The notes under the pieces: generated by a model
What the model saw: the letters and a program-made list of their open reading frames with translations, nothing else
Told to the model about the DNA's origin: nothing
Database searches by the model: none
Shown here: piece after piece, positions 47,918 through 56,273 of the stretch
How positions within the stretch are numbered: the stretch's first letter is position 1
How the letters are laid out: each line of letters opens with the position of its first letter
Made by a program: the position numbers and the translations under genes
NCBI GenBank assembly: GCA_964619885.1
Contig: CAZUGA010000003.1
Span: 1 to 64,000 of the forward strand
DNA: 64,000 nt
Origin: CAZUGA01 sp964619885
GTDB lineage: Bacteria > Pseudomonadota > Gammaproteobacteria > Methylococcales > UBA1147
Reading direction: 5' to 3'

Positions 47918-48837
47918 GCCTCAAGCTTTTGCTTAATCACTACAACCGGTTTTTATTCGAAAAAATCGATCCCCGTCAGTATGCTGCGCTTCGGATCGGA
48001 CTGGGGCTTTGCATCAGCGGTTATTGGCTCAATCTATTGCCACTGTACCCGCTGCACTTTGGCCCGAACGGCTGGCTGGGATCGACGCGATCGCTCGATC
48101 TGTACAATTCCGGCGATTGGTCGCTGCTGTTCGTGCTGGACAGCGACGCTGCCAGCAACGCGTTTTTCTGGTTCTCCGTCATCTGCTCCGGCGCATTCAC
48201 GTTGGGATTTCTAAGCAAAATTTCCGGTTGGGCAAGCCTTGTCGCGCTGATATCGTTGTGGAACCGCAACCCGTTGGTACTGGACGGCGACGACGCAGTT
48301 TTGCGCGTAATGCTGTTATACCTGCTGTTTTCACCGTGCGGCCGCGCCTGGTCCATCGACAACATGCTCCGGCCCGGCCGAAATGAAGCAGAAATCTGGC
48401 CGCTACGGCTCATACAAATGCAAATGGCGTTTATTTATTTGGTCTCAGGTTGGGTTAAATTCCACAGCCCGGAATGGCTGGATGGGACGATATTGCAATA
48501 TGTTTTGATCCACCCGGAATATACACGCTGGAATTTTTCCGCGATGCTGACCCACACCTGGTTTTTGAATGTTCTCTACGTCGTCTCTAGCTTCATCATG
48601 TGGTGGGAATTGCTGTTTCCGCTACTGCTACTGAATCGCAAAACCCACACTTTTTGCTTGCTGGTGGGAATCCTATTCCACGTTGGCCTGCTTATTTTTA
48701 TGCAGCTCAGGGGCTTCTCGCTGATCATGCTGACGCTGTATATTGCATTTATCCCCAGCGAAATATTCCACCGAGGATGGCGGCACAAAATTAAGATTGG
48801 CACAACCGCGCCGCGCAATATTGAAGATCCCGGTTAA
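47914..48837 (+). CDS. HTTM-domain membrane protein (vitamin K carboxylase-like)
   Basis: I choose the ATG at 47914, which overlaps the upstream stop. The 307-residue protein has several hydrophobic helices and the HTTM-family pattern: FEKIDPRQYAALRIGLGLC, FLSKISGWASLVALISLWNRNPLVLDGDDAVLRVMLLYLLFSPCG and YLVSGWVKFHSPEWLDGTIL. Related eukaryotic proteins gamma-carboxylate glutamate; bacterial members have unknown substrates. The catalytic Lys of the carboxylase is not assigned here. Possible role in modifying or oxidising an envelope protein. Confidence 0.82.
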   Translation: MSLKLLLNHYNRFLFEKIDPRQYAALRIGLGLCISGYWLNLLPLYPLHFGPNGWLGSTRSLDLYNSGDWSLLFVLDSDAASNAFFWFSVICSGAFTLGFLSKISGWASLVALISLWNRNPLVLDGDDAVLRVMLLYLLFSPCGRAWSIDNMLRPGRNEAEIWPLRLIQMQMAFIYLVSGWVKFHSPEWLDGTILQYVLIHPEYTRWNFSAMLTHTWFLNVLYVVSSFIMWWELLFPLLLLNRKTHTFCLLVGILFHVGLLIFMQLRGFSLIMLTLYIAFIPSEIFHRGWRHKIKIGTTAPRNIEDPG

Positions 48838-48851
48838 ATTGAAAACCCCGG

Positions 48852-49046
48852 CTAAGCCAAAAATTCAAAACCTTTTTTGCGGACGGCGGGTCGAGGTTTC
48901 CGCTGCCGCAAGCGGTCCGAAACAACCAGGTAAATGCAAACCAAAGTCAAACCCAGATAAAACCAGAACTTGATCATCAACAACACCTGCAGCAACGACA
49001 GCATATCGGTACTGTTCATGATCATGGCGTTAAACCGCTCTAGCAT
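48852..49046 (-). CDS. Small membrane protein
   Basis: A 64-residue protein with one central helix (LLQVLLMIKFWFYLGLTLVCIYLVV) and a basic C-terminus (RLRQRKPRPAVRKKG). An AGGAG lies nine bases before the ATG, which supports it as real. No family recognised. The positive-inside rule places the C-terminus in the cytoplasm. Confidence 0.6.
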   Translation of the reverse strand: MLERFNAMIMNSTDMLSLLQVLLMIKFWFYLGLTLVCIYLVVSDRLRQRKPRPAVRKKGFEFLA

Positions 49047-49156
49047 TGCTACACACTCCTATAGGACTAAACGAACGCACGCGAAACCATAATAACGAGC
49101 TTACAATTAGCAGTATATACCGGTCCTATGGAATTACGAGTAGACAATTACCAATT

Positions 49157-49846
49157 TCAATCCGCCCTCCCCCATGCCAACAAATGCCGGTCGCTGACCG
49201 CTTCCACCGACAAACCCTGCAAGCCCGCCAATTTCAGCTGAAGCCTAAGCTCTTCCAGAGTAAATGCGGCCAATAGCGAATTATAAAAATCACGCTGTAA
49301 AACCTCCGGCTCCCCGGCGGCATAGTGGCCGACAAAACTCCTCGCCATCTCGATGTTATCGGGCCGCATCAAATCCATCACAAAAATTTGCGCAGCGGGC
49401 GCCGCCCATCGTTTAATGCTGCTCCAGAGAATCTGGGCGTCGGGCAAATGGTGCAGCAAACTATTGCTGATCAACGCAGAATAGTTCGGCCGAGGTAATT
49501 CCACGTCTGGAAACAGGCCTGGTATAAACTCGATACGCCCCCGGTAATCGGGTGATCGAACCAGACGTTTGTTGGCATAATCCAACATGCAAGCCGAACC
49601 GTCGACACCCTGCACCCGGCATTCCGGAAAAGCCCTGGCAAATCGAAACGAAATATCACCCGGCCCGCAACCCATGTCCAACACATTCCCAGCAACGCTA
49701 TCGTTTGGAAATTTCTCAGCAAACAATTGCACAAAATGATCGTGCGGTTCGGAAAAATCGGCTTCGGCATATGCCAAAACCTGTTCCTCGTCTTCCATCA
49801 ATTCAGGTTCCAATACGCGTTCCAACCCAAAACCTCCGCTATCCAA
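49157..49846 (-). CDS. Class I SAM-dependent methyltransferase
   Basis: A 229-residue methyltransferase: VLDMGCGPGDISFRFARAFP is the SAM motif, then VQGVDGSACMLDYA and ALISNSLLHHLPD. The substrate cannot be read from the motifs. It follows the MEKHLA gene by 23 bp on the same strand and is likely co-transcribed with it. Confidence 0.85.
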   Translation of the reverse strand: MDSGGFGLERVLEPELMEDEEQVLAYAEADFSEPHDHFVQLFAEKFPNDSVAGNVLDMGCGPGDISFRFARAFPECRVQGVDGSACMLDYANKRLVRSPDYRGRIEFIPGLFPDVELPRPNYSALISNSLLHHLPDAQILWSSIKRWAAPAAQIFVMDLMRPDNIEMARSFVGHYAAGEPEVLQRDFYNSLLAAFTLEELRLQLKLAGLQGLSVEAVSDRHLLAWGRAD

Positions 49847-49869
49847 TAATCAATAAGACCGGTAAATTC

Positions 49870-50346
49870 TTATATAAATTCCCACGCAGCAAACATCGCC
49901 GCCTGCCCACAAAACCGCTGTTCATTATCGATCAGATTCCACACCACCGCACGATCGATTCTAAAGCGCCTACCGGTACTGGATATTCTAACCCCACGGT
50001 AATTATCAATATAGCCGTTAGCACTCACCTCGGCCAGCAATCGCGCGCGCTCGTCGCGGTTGACCGGTTCCGCCGACAGACGCGATGGCAGCGCGGTATA
50101 TGCATCCCAACCCAGCCCGAACAATCTTTGCGCGGTCAAATTTGCGTAATTGAATACCGGATCGACCGCGGTATCGTGCGACATCAGCGCGAACCGGGCC
50201 TGGTAGAGTTGCTCGGCGTAGGATTTAGTACCCGTTTCAACGTCCAATAGATCCCTTTTAGTCCAATGGTACAAACTATTACGCAAAATTTCCGCGTAGT
50301 TTGGCAAAAACGCGTTCGACTGATCCGGTTCTGTAAACATACCCAT
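49870..50346 (-). CDS. MEKHLA-domain protein
   Basis: I place the start at the ATG at 50346 (MGMFTEPDQSNAFLP) because the frame upstream runs into the divergent cytochrome gene and has poor coding character; this gives 158 residues. The MEKHLA domain (YHWTKRDLL, YQARFALMSHDT, PVFNYANLTAQRLFGLGWD, ..LPSRLSAEP) is PAS-like and usually found in plant and cyanobacterial regulators; bacterial stand-alone forms have unknown function. It pairs with a methyltransferase downstream. Confidence 0.8.
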   Translation of the reverse strand: MGMFTEPDQSNAFLPNYAEILRNSLYHWTKRDLLDVETGTKSYAEQLYQARFALMSHDTAVDPVFNYANLTAQRLFGLGWDAYTALPSRLSAEPVNRDERARLLAEVSANGYIDNYRGVRISSTGRRFRIDRAVVWNLIDNEQRFCGQAAMFAAWEFI

Positions 50347-50438
50347 GGCATTATTATCGCGGTTATCGCACAATGCTCCAACAGCATCGCCAGGATGTGC
50401 GGTCAACACCGTAAAAAACCCGATAAATGGAGCTCCCG

Positions 50439-50939
50439 ATGAAATACACATACACAACCGCCATAGGTTTGCTAGCTATCTTATTGATCAGTAACAGCGC
50501 GTTTTCAGCCGGCGACCGACCCGCCGAAGCCAATGGGATCCAACTACCCAAGGACTACAAAAAATGGCGCTTGATCGCGGTTTCACAGCGCAACGACAAA
50601 CAGTCTTTGCGCGCGATCATCGGCAATCATACCGCCCACAAAGCCGCACAAAACGGCCAGACTCAACCATGGCCCGACGGCGCAGTGCTCGGCAAGTTGG
50701 TTTGGCGCGACCGTAACCATGCACAATGGCCGGACGCAATCGTACCCGGCGATTTAATCCACGTTGAATTTATGCTCAAAGACAGCAAAAAATACTCATC
50801 AACCGGGGGCTGGGGTTTCGCGCGCTGGCTGGGTATGGACCTCAAGCCGCACCCCGGCGATGGCGCAGAATGCTTTGCCTGCCATACCAAGGTCAAAAAC
50901 AGCGACTACGTGTTTAGCCGGCTGGCACCGTTACCTTAG
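50439..50939 (+). CDS. Cytochrome P460 family protein
   Basis: The start is the ATG at 50439, with GGAG six bases upstream, giving 166 residues. A signal peptide (TYTTAIGLLAILLISNSAFSAG) precedes a single CxxCH haem site, CFACH, near the end, so it is an exported c-type cytochrome. Cytochrome P460s oxidise hydroxylamine (or are related beta-type cytochromes with other roles). The haem-crosslinking Lys is not assigned here. It is divergent from the MEKHLA gene. Confidence 0.85.
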   Translation: MKYTYTTAIGLLAILLISNSAFSAGDRPAEANGIQLPKDYKKWRLIAVSQRNDKQSLRAIIGNHTAHKAAQNGQTQPWPDGAVLGKLVWRDRNHAQWPDAIVPGDLIHVEFMLKDSKKYSSTGGWGFARWLGMDLKPHPGDGAECFACHTKVKNSDYVFSRLAPLP

Positions 50940-51054
50940 CATTCGCGTAGCGCCTTCCATGTTCAGAAACAGTCTGGTTAAATTGGTCTCTCTTTCGGGT
51001 GTTTGCAGCCCATATCGCTTTTAACCAGACCGCTTCTCATAACCAATCAACAAT

Positions 51055-52332
51055 ATGTCTGAATCCAAAAGCAATCTAACCCTCTACATACTTGCGGCCA
51101 TCGTACTCGCGATTATCCTGGCGCTGAGCTTCCCGCTGTTCGCGATGGATTTCAAAATAGGCGGCGAAATTTTTCTGCGGCTATTGAAAATGATGGTGGT
51201 GCCTCTGGTCGTGGCCAGCGTCATGAGCGGCATCATCGGACTCGGCGATATCCGCAAGCTACGGCGCCCTGGGCTTTACGCGATTGTCTACTACATGAGC
51301 ACTACACTGATCGCGGTCACCATCGGATTGGTCGTGGTCAATCTGATCCAACCCGGTGTCGGCGTGGTCGATGATTCAACACTGAGCAGCATGGCCGAGC
51401 AAGGCAGCGCGCTGATCAGCCAAAACCAGGACCGCATCCAAACCATGTCGATCGTCGATTCACTGCTGCTGATGCTGTTTACCGACAATCTGATCCTGGC
51501 TGCGGTCGAAACCAATCTATTACCGTTGATCGTATTTTCGATCATTTTCTCCGGCATGCTGACCACCATGGGCGAACGCGTCAAAACCCTGACCGACATG
51601 ATCGTGCAGGTCAACGATGCGCTGCTGTCGTTCGTGATGCTATTGATGAAGCTCGCGCCGATAGGCATATTCTGCCTGGTCACCGCACGCTTCGGCGAGG
51701 CTCAGGCCGAGGGAAAATTTCTGGAAGTGATCAGCCAAACGGGGCAATACGTGGCTTCGGTACTGACCGGGCTCGGTCTACACGCTTTGGTCGTCCTGCC
51801 AACCCTGTTGTGGATTATCACCCGGCGCAGCCCGCTGCGCTTTATTTCCAATATGTCGCAGGCCCTGCTGACCGCGTTCTCCACCGCCAGCTCATCGGCG
51901 ACGCTGCCGGTTACGATGGAATGCGCGATCGAAAACGCCAAGGTCTCCAAACGCTCGGTGGAATTTGTGTTGCCGCTCGGCGCCACCATCAATATGGACG
52001 GCACCGCATTGTACGAAGCCGTGGCCGCGATTTTTATCGCGCAAGCCATCGGCATAGACCTGAGCCTGACCCAGCAGATCACTGTAGCGGTCACCGCGAC
52101 GCTGGCCGCGATTGGAGCGGCGGGTATTCCCGAAGCCGGGTTGGTCACGATGATCATCGTACTCAACGCGGTCGGTCTGCCGGTCGAATACATCAGCCTG
52201 ATCCTATCGGTCGATTGGCTGCTGGATCGTTTTAGAACTGCGGTCAATTGCTTTGGAGATTCGGTCGGCGCGGCAATTGTCGAGACTTCGTTTGATGAAT
52301 CCGACCGCTCAGCGAATCGCAACGCGACCTAA
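51055..52332 (+). CDS. Dicarboxylate/amino acid:cation symporter
   Basis: A 425-residue inner-membrane transporter of the DAACS family (DctA/GltP). Its eight-helix layout is visible, with the SSSATLPVT serine-rich hairpin (TAFSTASSSATLPVTMECA), GATINMDGTALYEAV of the cation-binding helix 7 and the GIPEAG of hairpin 2 (GAAGIPEAGLVTMIIVL), then DRFRTAVNCFGDSVGA. Substrates are C4-dicarboxylates or acidic amino acids; the choice is not clear. Confidence 0.93.
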   Translation: MSESKSNLTLYILAAIVLAIILALSFPLFAMDFKIGGEIFLRLLKMMVVPLVVASVMSGIIGLGDIRKLRRPGLYAIVYYMSTTLIAVTIGLVVVNLIQPGVGVVDDSTLSSMAEQGSALISQNQDRIQTMSIVDSLLLMLFTDNLILAAVETNLLPLIVFSIIFSGMLTTMGERVKTLTDMIVQVNDALLSFVMLLMKLAPIGIFCLVTARFGEAQAEGKFLEVISQTGQYVASVLTGLGLHALVVLPTLLWIITRRSPLRFISNMSQALLTAFSTASSSATLPVTMECAIENAKVSKRSVEFVLPLGATINMDGTALYEAVAAIFIAQAIGIDLSLTQQITVAVTATLAAIGAAGIPEAGLVTMIIVLNAVGLPVEYISLILSVDWLLDRFRTAVNCFGDSVGAAIVETSFDESDRSANRNAT

Positions 52333-52459
52333 AACCCAAGCTTTTAAAAATACTGGGCGGCTATCACCAAACCTTGGATCGAAGGCACTGATTCGGCGCA
52401 CCCAGTTGCAAGAAAGTCCGCGGTCCCAGGTCGACCGCGCACCCTGTGGCAAAAACTGA

Positions 52460-52591
52460 CTAACGGAGACTGATACTGGAAATGTTTCTAGGCCCCATCC
52501 CATTGTCGCCCCCGCTGCAACCGGCCAGCGACAAAGAAACAACCGCAACCAACATCAAAACCACACTAAATTTTTTACTCAATAATTTCAT
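52460..52591 (-). CDS. Tiny lipoprotein (43 residues)
   Basis: Short gene read by hand: MKLLSKKFSVVLMLVAVVSL then SLAGCSGGDNGMGPRNISSI SLR and a TAG at 52460. The signal, hydrophobic core and lipobox LAGC (Cys25) are perfect, so the mature lipoprotein would have only about 19 residues. GAGG lies about eight bases before the ATG. Its 3' end lies 127 bp from that of the symporter, in convergent orientation. Similar tiny lipoproteins often serve as entericidin-like membrane factors; function unknown here. Confidence 0.65.
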   Translation of the reverse strand: MKLLSKKFSVVLMLVAVVSLSLAGCSGGDNGMGPRNISSISLR

Positions 52592-52863
52592 AGATCTGCC
52601 CTCACTGTGAGCTTGGCGGCAGGCCAGCCCATCATCAATTCCAAAGCCCGGAATACCGAAAAGCCGCGCTGAATCCGAACATCAAATCAGTCCAACCCGG
52701 CGACCTACCGTTTTCGAAAACGGCGTGCGTAGACTAACAAGCAGTTAAACCAGAGAATTTGATCCAGATCAATCCGCGCTGAGATCGCGCGAAACTATGC
52801 GTAGATAACTTAACTAAAGCGGAGTATGTTGGGCTCACGGGAATGGAATTGAAGGAGATCACA

Positions 52864-52929
52864 TTGAAATCACCAATAGGGTTAAAAACCCTCTCAAACC
52901 TCTGGCACATTAAACCCGCAAATCGCTAA
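52864..52929 (+). CDS. Possible 21-codon leader peptide before the first DGR target
   Basis: AAGGAG at 52851-52856 is seven bases before a TTG that opens 21 codons (MKSPIGLKTLSNLWHIKPAN R) and stops with TAA at 52927, eight bases before the ATG of the FGE-fold target at 52938, which has no ribosome-binding site of its own. Inside it GGGTT/AACCC (52879-52891) can form a hairpin. A leader that couples translation to the target is plausible; the rest of 52592-52863 shows no gene. Confidence 0.35.
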   Translation: MKSPIGLKTLSNLWHIKPANR

Positions 52930-52937
52930 ATCCATCA

Positions 52938-53915
52938 ATGCCAACCCCTGCCCTACCCCGAAGATATTCCAAGCGACTCAGATCACTGGATCAATTCAGA
53001 CCCTGGCCCGCAGTTGTGCTGGGGCTGGGCACCGGTGCACTGCTTGGGCTGGCGTTTGCAACGCAATCCCCTTGGATCGCGGGTCCTGCGTTTTTTGTAT
53101 TGCTGGGATTATCGGGTTGGCTGGCACATAGCGGCGAACCGGTGGCCAAGGTTGAGGACGAAGCGCCCAAACAGGACGACCCGTTATGGGCTGATATTCC
53201 AAGCGGTCATTTTTTAATGGGGAGTCCCGCGGATGAAGAAGGGCGCAGTGAACGTGAAGGCCCTATTCACGAAGTCAGGATTTCGGCGTTTCGGTGTATG
53301 CGTGCACCAGTAACCCAAAAACTATACCAATCGATCATGGCCGATGACCCCAGTCTGCCCGATAGCCCACCTGATGATCACCCAGTTACGGAGATCACTT
53401 GGTTCGATGCAATCGAATTTTGCAATCGCTGGTCCACCAAAGATGAATTGCACCCCTGCTATATCGTCAATGGAAGTTCAGTAAAATGGGATAATTCAGC
53501 CAACGGATACCGGCTGTTGACCGAAGCAGAATGGGAATACGCCTGCCGCGCCGGTTCCAAGCATAGATGGTACTTTGGCGACGGCGAAGAATCGCTATCG
53601 GATCATGCTTGGTTTGAACAAAATTCCGATAACAAAAAGCAATTTGTCCGGCAAAAAAAGCCCAATCCCTATGGGCTTTTCGACATGCACGGCAACGTTT
53701 TCGAATGGTGCTGGGATTGGTTCGGGGACTATTCTGATAAAAACCAAATCAACCCTAAAGGACCATCTGAAGGAATATACAAAGTGCTTCGGGGCGGGTC
53801 GTTCTACTTTTCTGCGCGGTTCCTGCGCTCGGCGAGCCGGGGCGGGGTCCAGCCCGGGGACGCGAGCAGGGACGACGGATTCCGTTGCGCGCGTGGCCCG
53901 CGCCGCGAGCTTTGA
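52938..53915 (+). CDS. Membrane-anchored FGE-fold protein, DGR target 1
   Basis: A 325-residue protein. Two helices near the N-terminus (about 23-45 and 47-66) anchor it; residues 83-325 form a formylglycine-generating-enzyme/sulphatase-modifying-factor fold (SGHFLMGSPADEEGRS, PVTQKLYQSI, YRLLTEAEWEYACRAG, YGLFDMHGNVFEWCWDW, VLRGGSF). This C-type-lectin-like fold is the classic scaffold for DGR variation. The last 43 codons (53784-53912) are variable repeat VR1. It ends in GFRCARGPRREL. It is convergent with the RT gene. No enzyme role is expected; likely a diversified binding protein. Confidence 0.9.
   Translation: MPTPALPRRYSKRLRSLDQFRPWPAVVLGLGTGALLGLAFATQSPWIAGPAFFVLLGLSGWLAHSGEPVAKVEDEAPKQDDPLWADIPSGHFLMGSPADEEGRSEREGPIHEVRISAFRCMRAPVTQKLYQSIMADDPSLPDSPPDDHPVTEITWFDAIEFCNRWSTKDELHPCYIVNGSSVKWDNSANGYRLLTEAEWEYACRAGSKHRWYFGDGEESLSDHAWFEQNSDNKKQFVRQKKPNPYGLFDMHGNVFEWCWDWFGDYSDKNQINPKGPSEGIYKVLRGGSFYFSARFLRSASRGGVQPGDASRDDGFRCARGPRREL
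53784..53912 (+). repeat. DGR variable repeat VR1
   Basis: 129-bp copy of the template at 55120-55248, lying at the 3' end of the FGE gene. It differs from the template at 19 positions; all 19 are adenines in the template, changed to G or T. Ten or more codons are altered, mostly AAC (Asn) to Tyr, Phe, Ser, Gly, Val or Asp. The stretch CGTTGCGCGCGTGGCCCGCG near the 3' end is identical in template and both variable repeats and should be the initiation-of-mutagenic-homology region. Confidence 0.95.
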
Positions 53916-54007
53916 TTGTTGACAAATTGACGCTTGGGATTTCGCGCTCGAAAATGACATTTTGTTAACACTTTGTCGCCATAATGCCGGGGTTCTGTCA
54001 ATGCGTA

Positions 54008-55006
54008 TCACCCAAGCGTCAAAGCCAGCCCCTTCAATGCTTTCAAACTGCGCGTCAAAGCCTCAGGGTCCAAATCGTGCGCATCGCGCAAGCGCTGTTT
54101 TAACCGGCGCTTGGCCTTCGGACCCAAGGCCAATCCCGCCCTGCTCACGCGAAAACCAAGATAAGTACTCGACTGAGCCGTCGGCTGTACACGGTGATAT
54201 CGGCCATTGAGTTCCAAATTGCGCTCCGCTAACAACCACTCCCGTATATATTGGTGGGCAATTTCCAACACCCGCCAATCATCGTGGAATAACGTAAAAT
54301 CATCCATGTACCGCTGGTAGGCTTTGATTTTTAGATCACGTTTGACAAAATGATCGAGCCCGTCCAGGTACAAACCACCCGACCAATGACTCAGATAACC
54401 ACCCAGCGGCAAGCCGCTATTTGGGGCTAATGGGGCGGCGGCCAAGCCCAAAGCATCTATGGCCAGCGGGGATCGATACACCTCGCTTCCGGCACGCAGC
54501 ATGTCCCTGATCAACGCAGCGGTATCCTTATCTCGCAATCGATGGGTGAATAAAGTGAGCAAAATATGGTGGTCTATGGATGCAAAATAACGCCGTATAT
54601 CCAACGACAAACGGTAGCGGTAACGGCGTGTATGCCGCAGATAATTTAATACGGCTCGGTGCACGCCTCGCCCGCTGCAGCAAGCATAGCTTTGATCGAT
54701 GAATCCGCGTTCGTAGACTGGACCAATATCTGCCAATAGCGCGGTTTGGACAATTCTATCCACGATTGCGGGTGCCGCGACCAGGCGGATTTTCGGATCC
54801 CTTTCAATATGCAACCGATACGCGGAGGGCCTAAAGCTAGCCTGACGCAGGCTACGGTAAAGACCCAGAATGTACTTATCCGCATCCAATTCAAAACGCG
54901 CCATTCGGGGTTGATGACGCTTGGATCGGCGGCAATCCAGCCATGCCGACCACAGCGATTTCAAACTGGTGATACGCTGATAGGATCCTGCTGTAACAGA
55001 ACGCAT
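54008..55006 (-). CDS. DGR reverse transcriptase
   Basis: A 332-residue reverse transcriptase of the retron/DGR/group II type. Palm motifs: LSLDIRRYFASID (Asp136), LPLGGYLSHWSGG (199-211) and YMDDF (233-237, the catalytic Asp pair). DGR enzymes normally carry an IGxxxSQ-type motif 4; here it reads LGGYLSH, His in place of Gln, a variant. A basic C-terminus (GLALGPKAKRRLKQRLRDA) suits the thumb. It makes adenine-mutated cDNA from the template RNA, which then replaces VR1 or VR2. It lies 113 bp after the template repeat, on the same strand, in the common order avd - TR - RT. Confidence 0.95.
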   Translation of the reverse strand: MRSVTAGSYQRITSLKSLWSAWLDCRRSKRHQPRMARFELDADKYILGLYRSLRQASFRPSAYRLHIERDPKIRLVAAPAIVDRIVQTALLADIGPVYERGFIDQSYACCSGRGVHRAVLNYLRHTRRYRYRLSLDIRRYFASIDHHILLTLFTHRLRDKDTAALIRDMLRAGSEVYRSPLAIDALGLAAAPLAPNSGLPLGGYLSHWSGGLYLDGLDHFVKRDLKIKAYQRYMDDFTLFHDDWRVLEIAHQYIREWLLAERNLELNGRYHRVQPTAQSSTYLGFRVSRAGLALGPKAKRRLKQRLRDAHDLDPEALTRSLKALKGLALTLG

Positions 55007-55119
55007 AAAGAAAAAATTAGGTGACCCGTCTGGACGATCGCGCGGGCGCTACTGGAACAGACGGATCGGGGATGTCGGGGCACCGGCCCCGGCCAGACCC
55101 TGCATGGCGCTATCGCGGC

Positions 55120-55248
55120 ATGTTCGCGGCGCGGGCCACGCGCGCAACGGAATCCGTTGTTCCTGTTCGCGTTCTCGGGCTGGTTCCTGTTTCGGTTCGC
55201 CGAGCGCAGGTTCCGCGCAGAATTGTTGAACGACCCGCCCCGAAGCAC
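55120..55248 (-). repeat. DGR template repeat (TR)
   Basis: 129-bp invariant template read on the minus strand. It is rich in AAC codons (translating as ..LRGGSFNNSARNLRSANRNRNQPENANRNNGFRCARGPRREH), so random change of A gives many residues. It contains 29 adenines; 19 are changed in VR1 and 20 in VR2, and no other base differs. It is non-coding here: it lies between the avd and rt genes. The RNA spanning this region is the RT substrate. Confidence 0.95.
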
Positions 55249-55342
55249 AGATCTAACACTCAAGATTATTAAGGGCCTGACGGCAGTATTATAAACCATC
55301 GAGATCGATCGAACAGTCCAATCTACCGAAAACATACATCGC

Positions 55343-55681
55343 CTAAACAGGACCCAATGATTTCATCCATCCGCCCAATTGCCGTCCAACTGCATCGCAA
55401 CGTTCTAACGCGTGGAGCATTTGGCTGGTTTCGATCTGGCTACAGGTCTCCGCCAAACGCAAATAAGTGCGCAACGTAATCAATAGCTCGTCAGCGTTGT
55501 CCAATTGTTCGTCGCGTCGACGTCCCTTCAACGCCAGGGTGACGGCGCCCAAAAGATCCAACGCACATTGGCAAATCTTGGCATTTAATGAACCCGAATC
55601 GCCATCGAAACGGTCTAGCAGCCAGGCGCACAAATCAAAAGTGTCGACGTATAACGGCGCTGGAACTCGCTGTTGGGTCAC
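55343..55681 (-). CDS. avd: DGR accessory variability determinant
   Basis: A 112-residue all-helical protein starting with GTG at 55681, whose GTGA overlaps the HTH stop. The pattern LNAKICQCALDLLGAVTLALKG, LLITLRTYLRLAETC and VGRQLGGWMKSLG matches the Avd four-helix bundle that forms pentamers, binds nucleic acid and is needed with the RT for mutagenic cDNA synthesis. The QLGGWMKSL end is typical of the family. It sits directly before the template repeat. Confidence 0.88.
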   Translation of the reverse strand: MTQQRVPAPLYVDTFDLCAWLLDRFDGDSGSLNAKICQCALDLLGAVTLALKGRRRDEQLDNADELLITLRTYLRLAETCSQIETSQMLHALERCDAVGRQLGGWMKSLGPV

Positions 55682-56238
55682 CGGGAACGCTTTCGTTCAG
55701 TACGCCGAATCAACCCCGCCAGCGCCGCCATTAAATCCTGCTCCAACGTTTGCAACATCGCCTCTGAAGCCTCATTGTCACTCAACACCAGTTCACACGC
55801 GGCCAAACTCGCTGCATCCCTGGCGGATCGATAAGCTTCCGCTTTATCGCGCAATTCGTAACGGTGACAACCCCGGCTTAAACAATCCAGTGTTTCCCGC
55901 AGCGCAACACCCGCAGCATGCTCGGCACCCAAACTCGCCAAGATTTCGCGGTATAGCGGCAGCGCGATTTGGAAAGCTTTAAGGTCGCACACCGAAAATC
56001 GCGGAGGACGCTGTTCCGATTCCGCCAAACCCAGGCCCTCCTCCACCGCGTGGCGCAATTGCCGTTCTTTGCGGTCCAGCGTTTTGCGTTGCCCGTCGGA
56101 AAGTGGCAAGTCTTTGGATTCGATCACCCAGCGCCCACCCACCTTCTTCGCTGCCAACCGTTCGGATTGGATCAAATAGCGAATCTGGCGCGCAGTTTTG
56201 CCGAGTCGGGTTGCGGTTTGATCGAGGGTCAATTGCAT
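55678..56238 (-). CDS. HTH protein of the DGR operon
   Basis: A 186-residue protein. Residues 1-45 are a MerR/excisionase-type helix-turn-helix (LTLDQTATRLGKTARQIRYLIQSERLAAKKVGGRWVI). The rest is helical and charged (RKTLDRKERQLRHAVEEGLG.., then LKAFQIALPLYREILASLGAEHAAG.. and EASEAMLQTLEQDLMAALAGLIRR). It heads the operon HTH-avd-TR-rt and overlaps avd by four bases, so it may regulate the element or bind its DNA. HTH proteins with a C-terminal helical part are often seen beside Avd. Probable repressor; not proved. Confidence 0.7.
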   Translation of the reverse strand: MQLTLDQTATRLGKTARQIRYLIQSERLAAKKVGGRWVIESKDLPLSDGQRKTLDRKERQLRHAVEEGLGLAESEQRPPRFSVCDLKAFQIALPLYREILASLGAEHAAGVALRETLDCLSRGCHRYELRDKAEAYRSARDAASLAACELVLSDNEASEAMLQTLEQDLMAALAGLIRRTERKRSR

Positions 56239-56248
56239 TTAATAATCG

Positions 56249-56263
56249 TGTCACTCGTTGACA
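56249..56263. promoter_or_regulatory. Possible operator of the HTH gene
   Basis: TGTCA - CTCGT - TGACA is a perfect five-base inverted repeat, about 11 bp upstream of the HTH start and just downstream of a candidate promoter; another TGACA follows at 56270. The position suits autorepression by the encoded HTH. Inference only. Confidence 0.4.
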
Positions 56264-56273
56264 TCCAGGTGAC

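Noticed and set aside
50347..50457. A longer N-terminus for the MEKHLA protein
   Set aside because: It would overlap the signal peptide region of the divergent cytochrome gene and has Cys-rich sequence unlike the family.
52309..52548. A 79-codon minus-strand frame near the symporter end
   Set aside because: It overlaps the symporter 3' end and the tiny lipoprotein gene in another frame; the lipoprotein has a far better start and signal.
54961..55335. A minus-strand frame translating the template repeat as an FGE-like C-terminus (LRGGSFNNSARNLRSAN..)
   Set aside because: It is the non-coding template; the sequence before it has no FGE domain and the frame exists only because the TR copies coding VR sequence.
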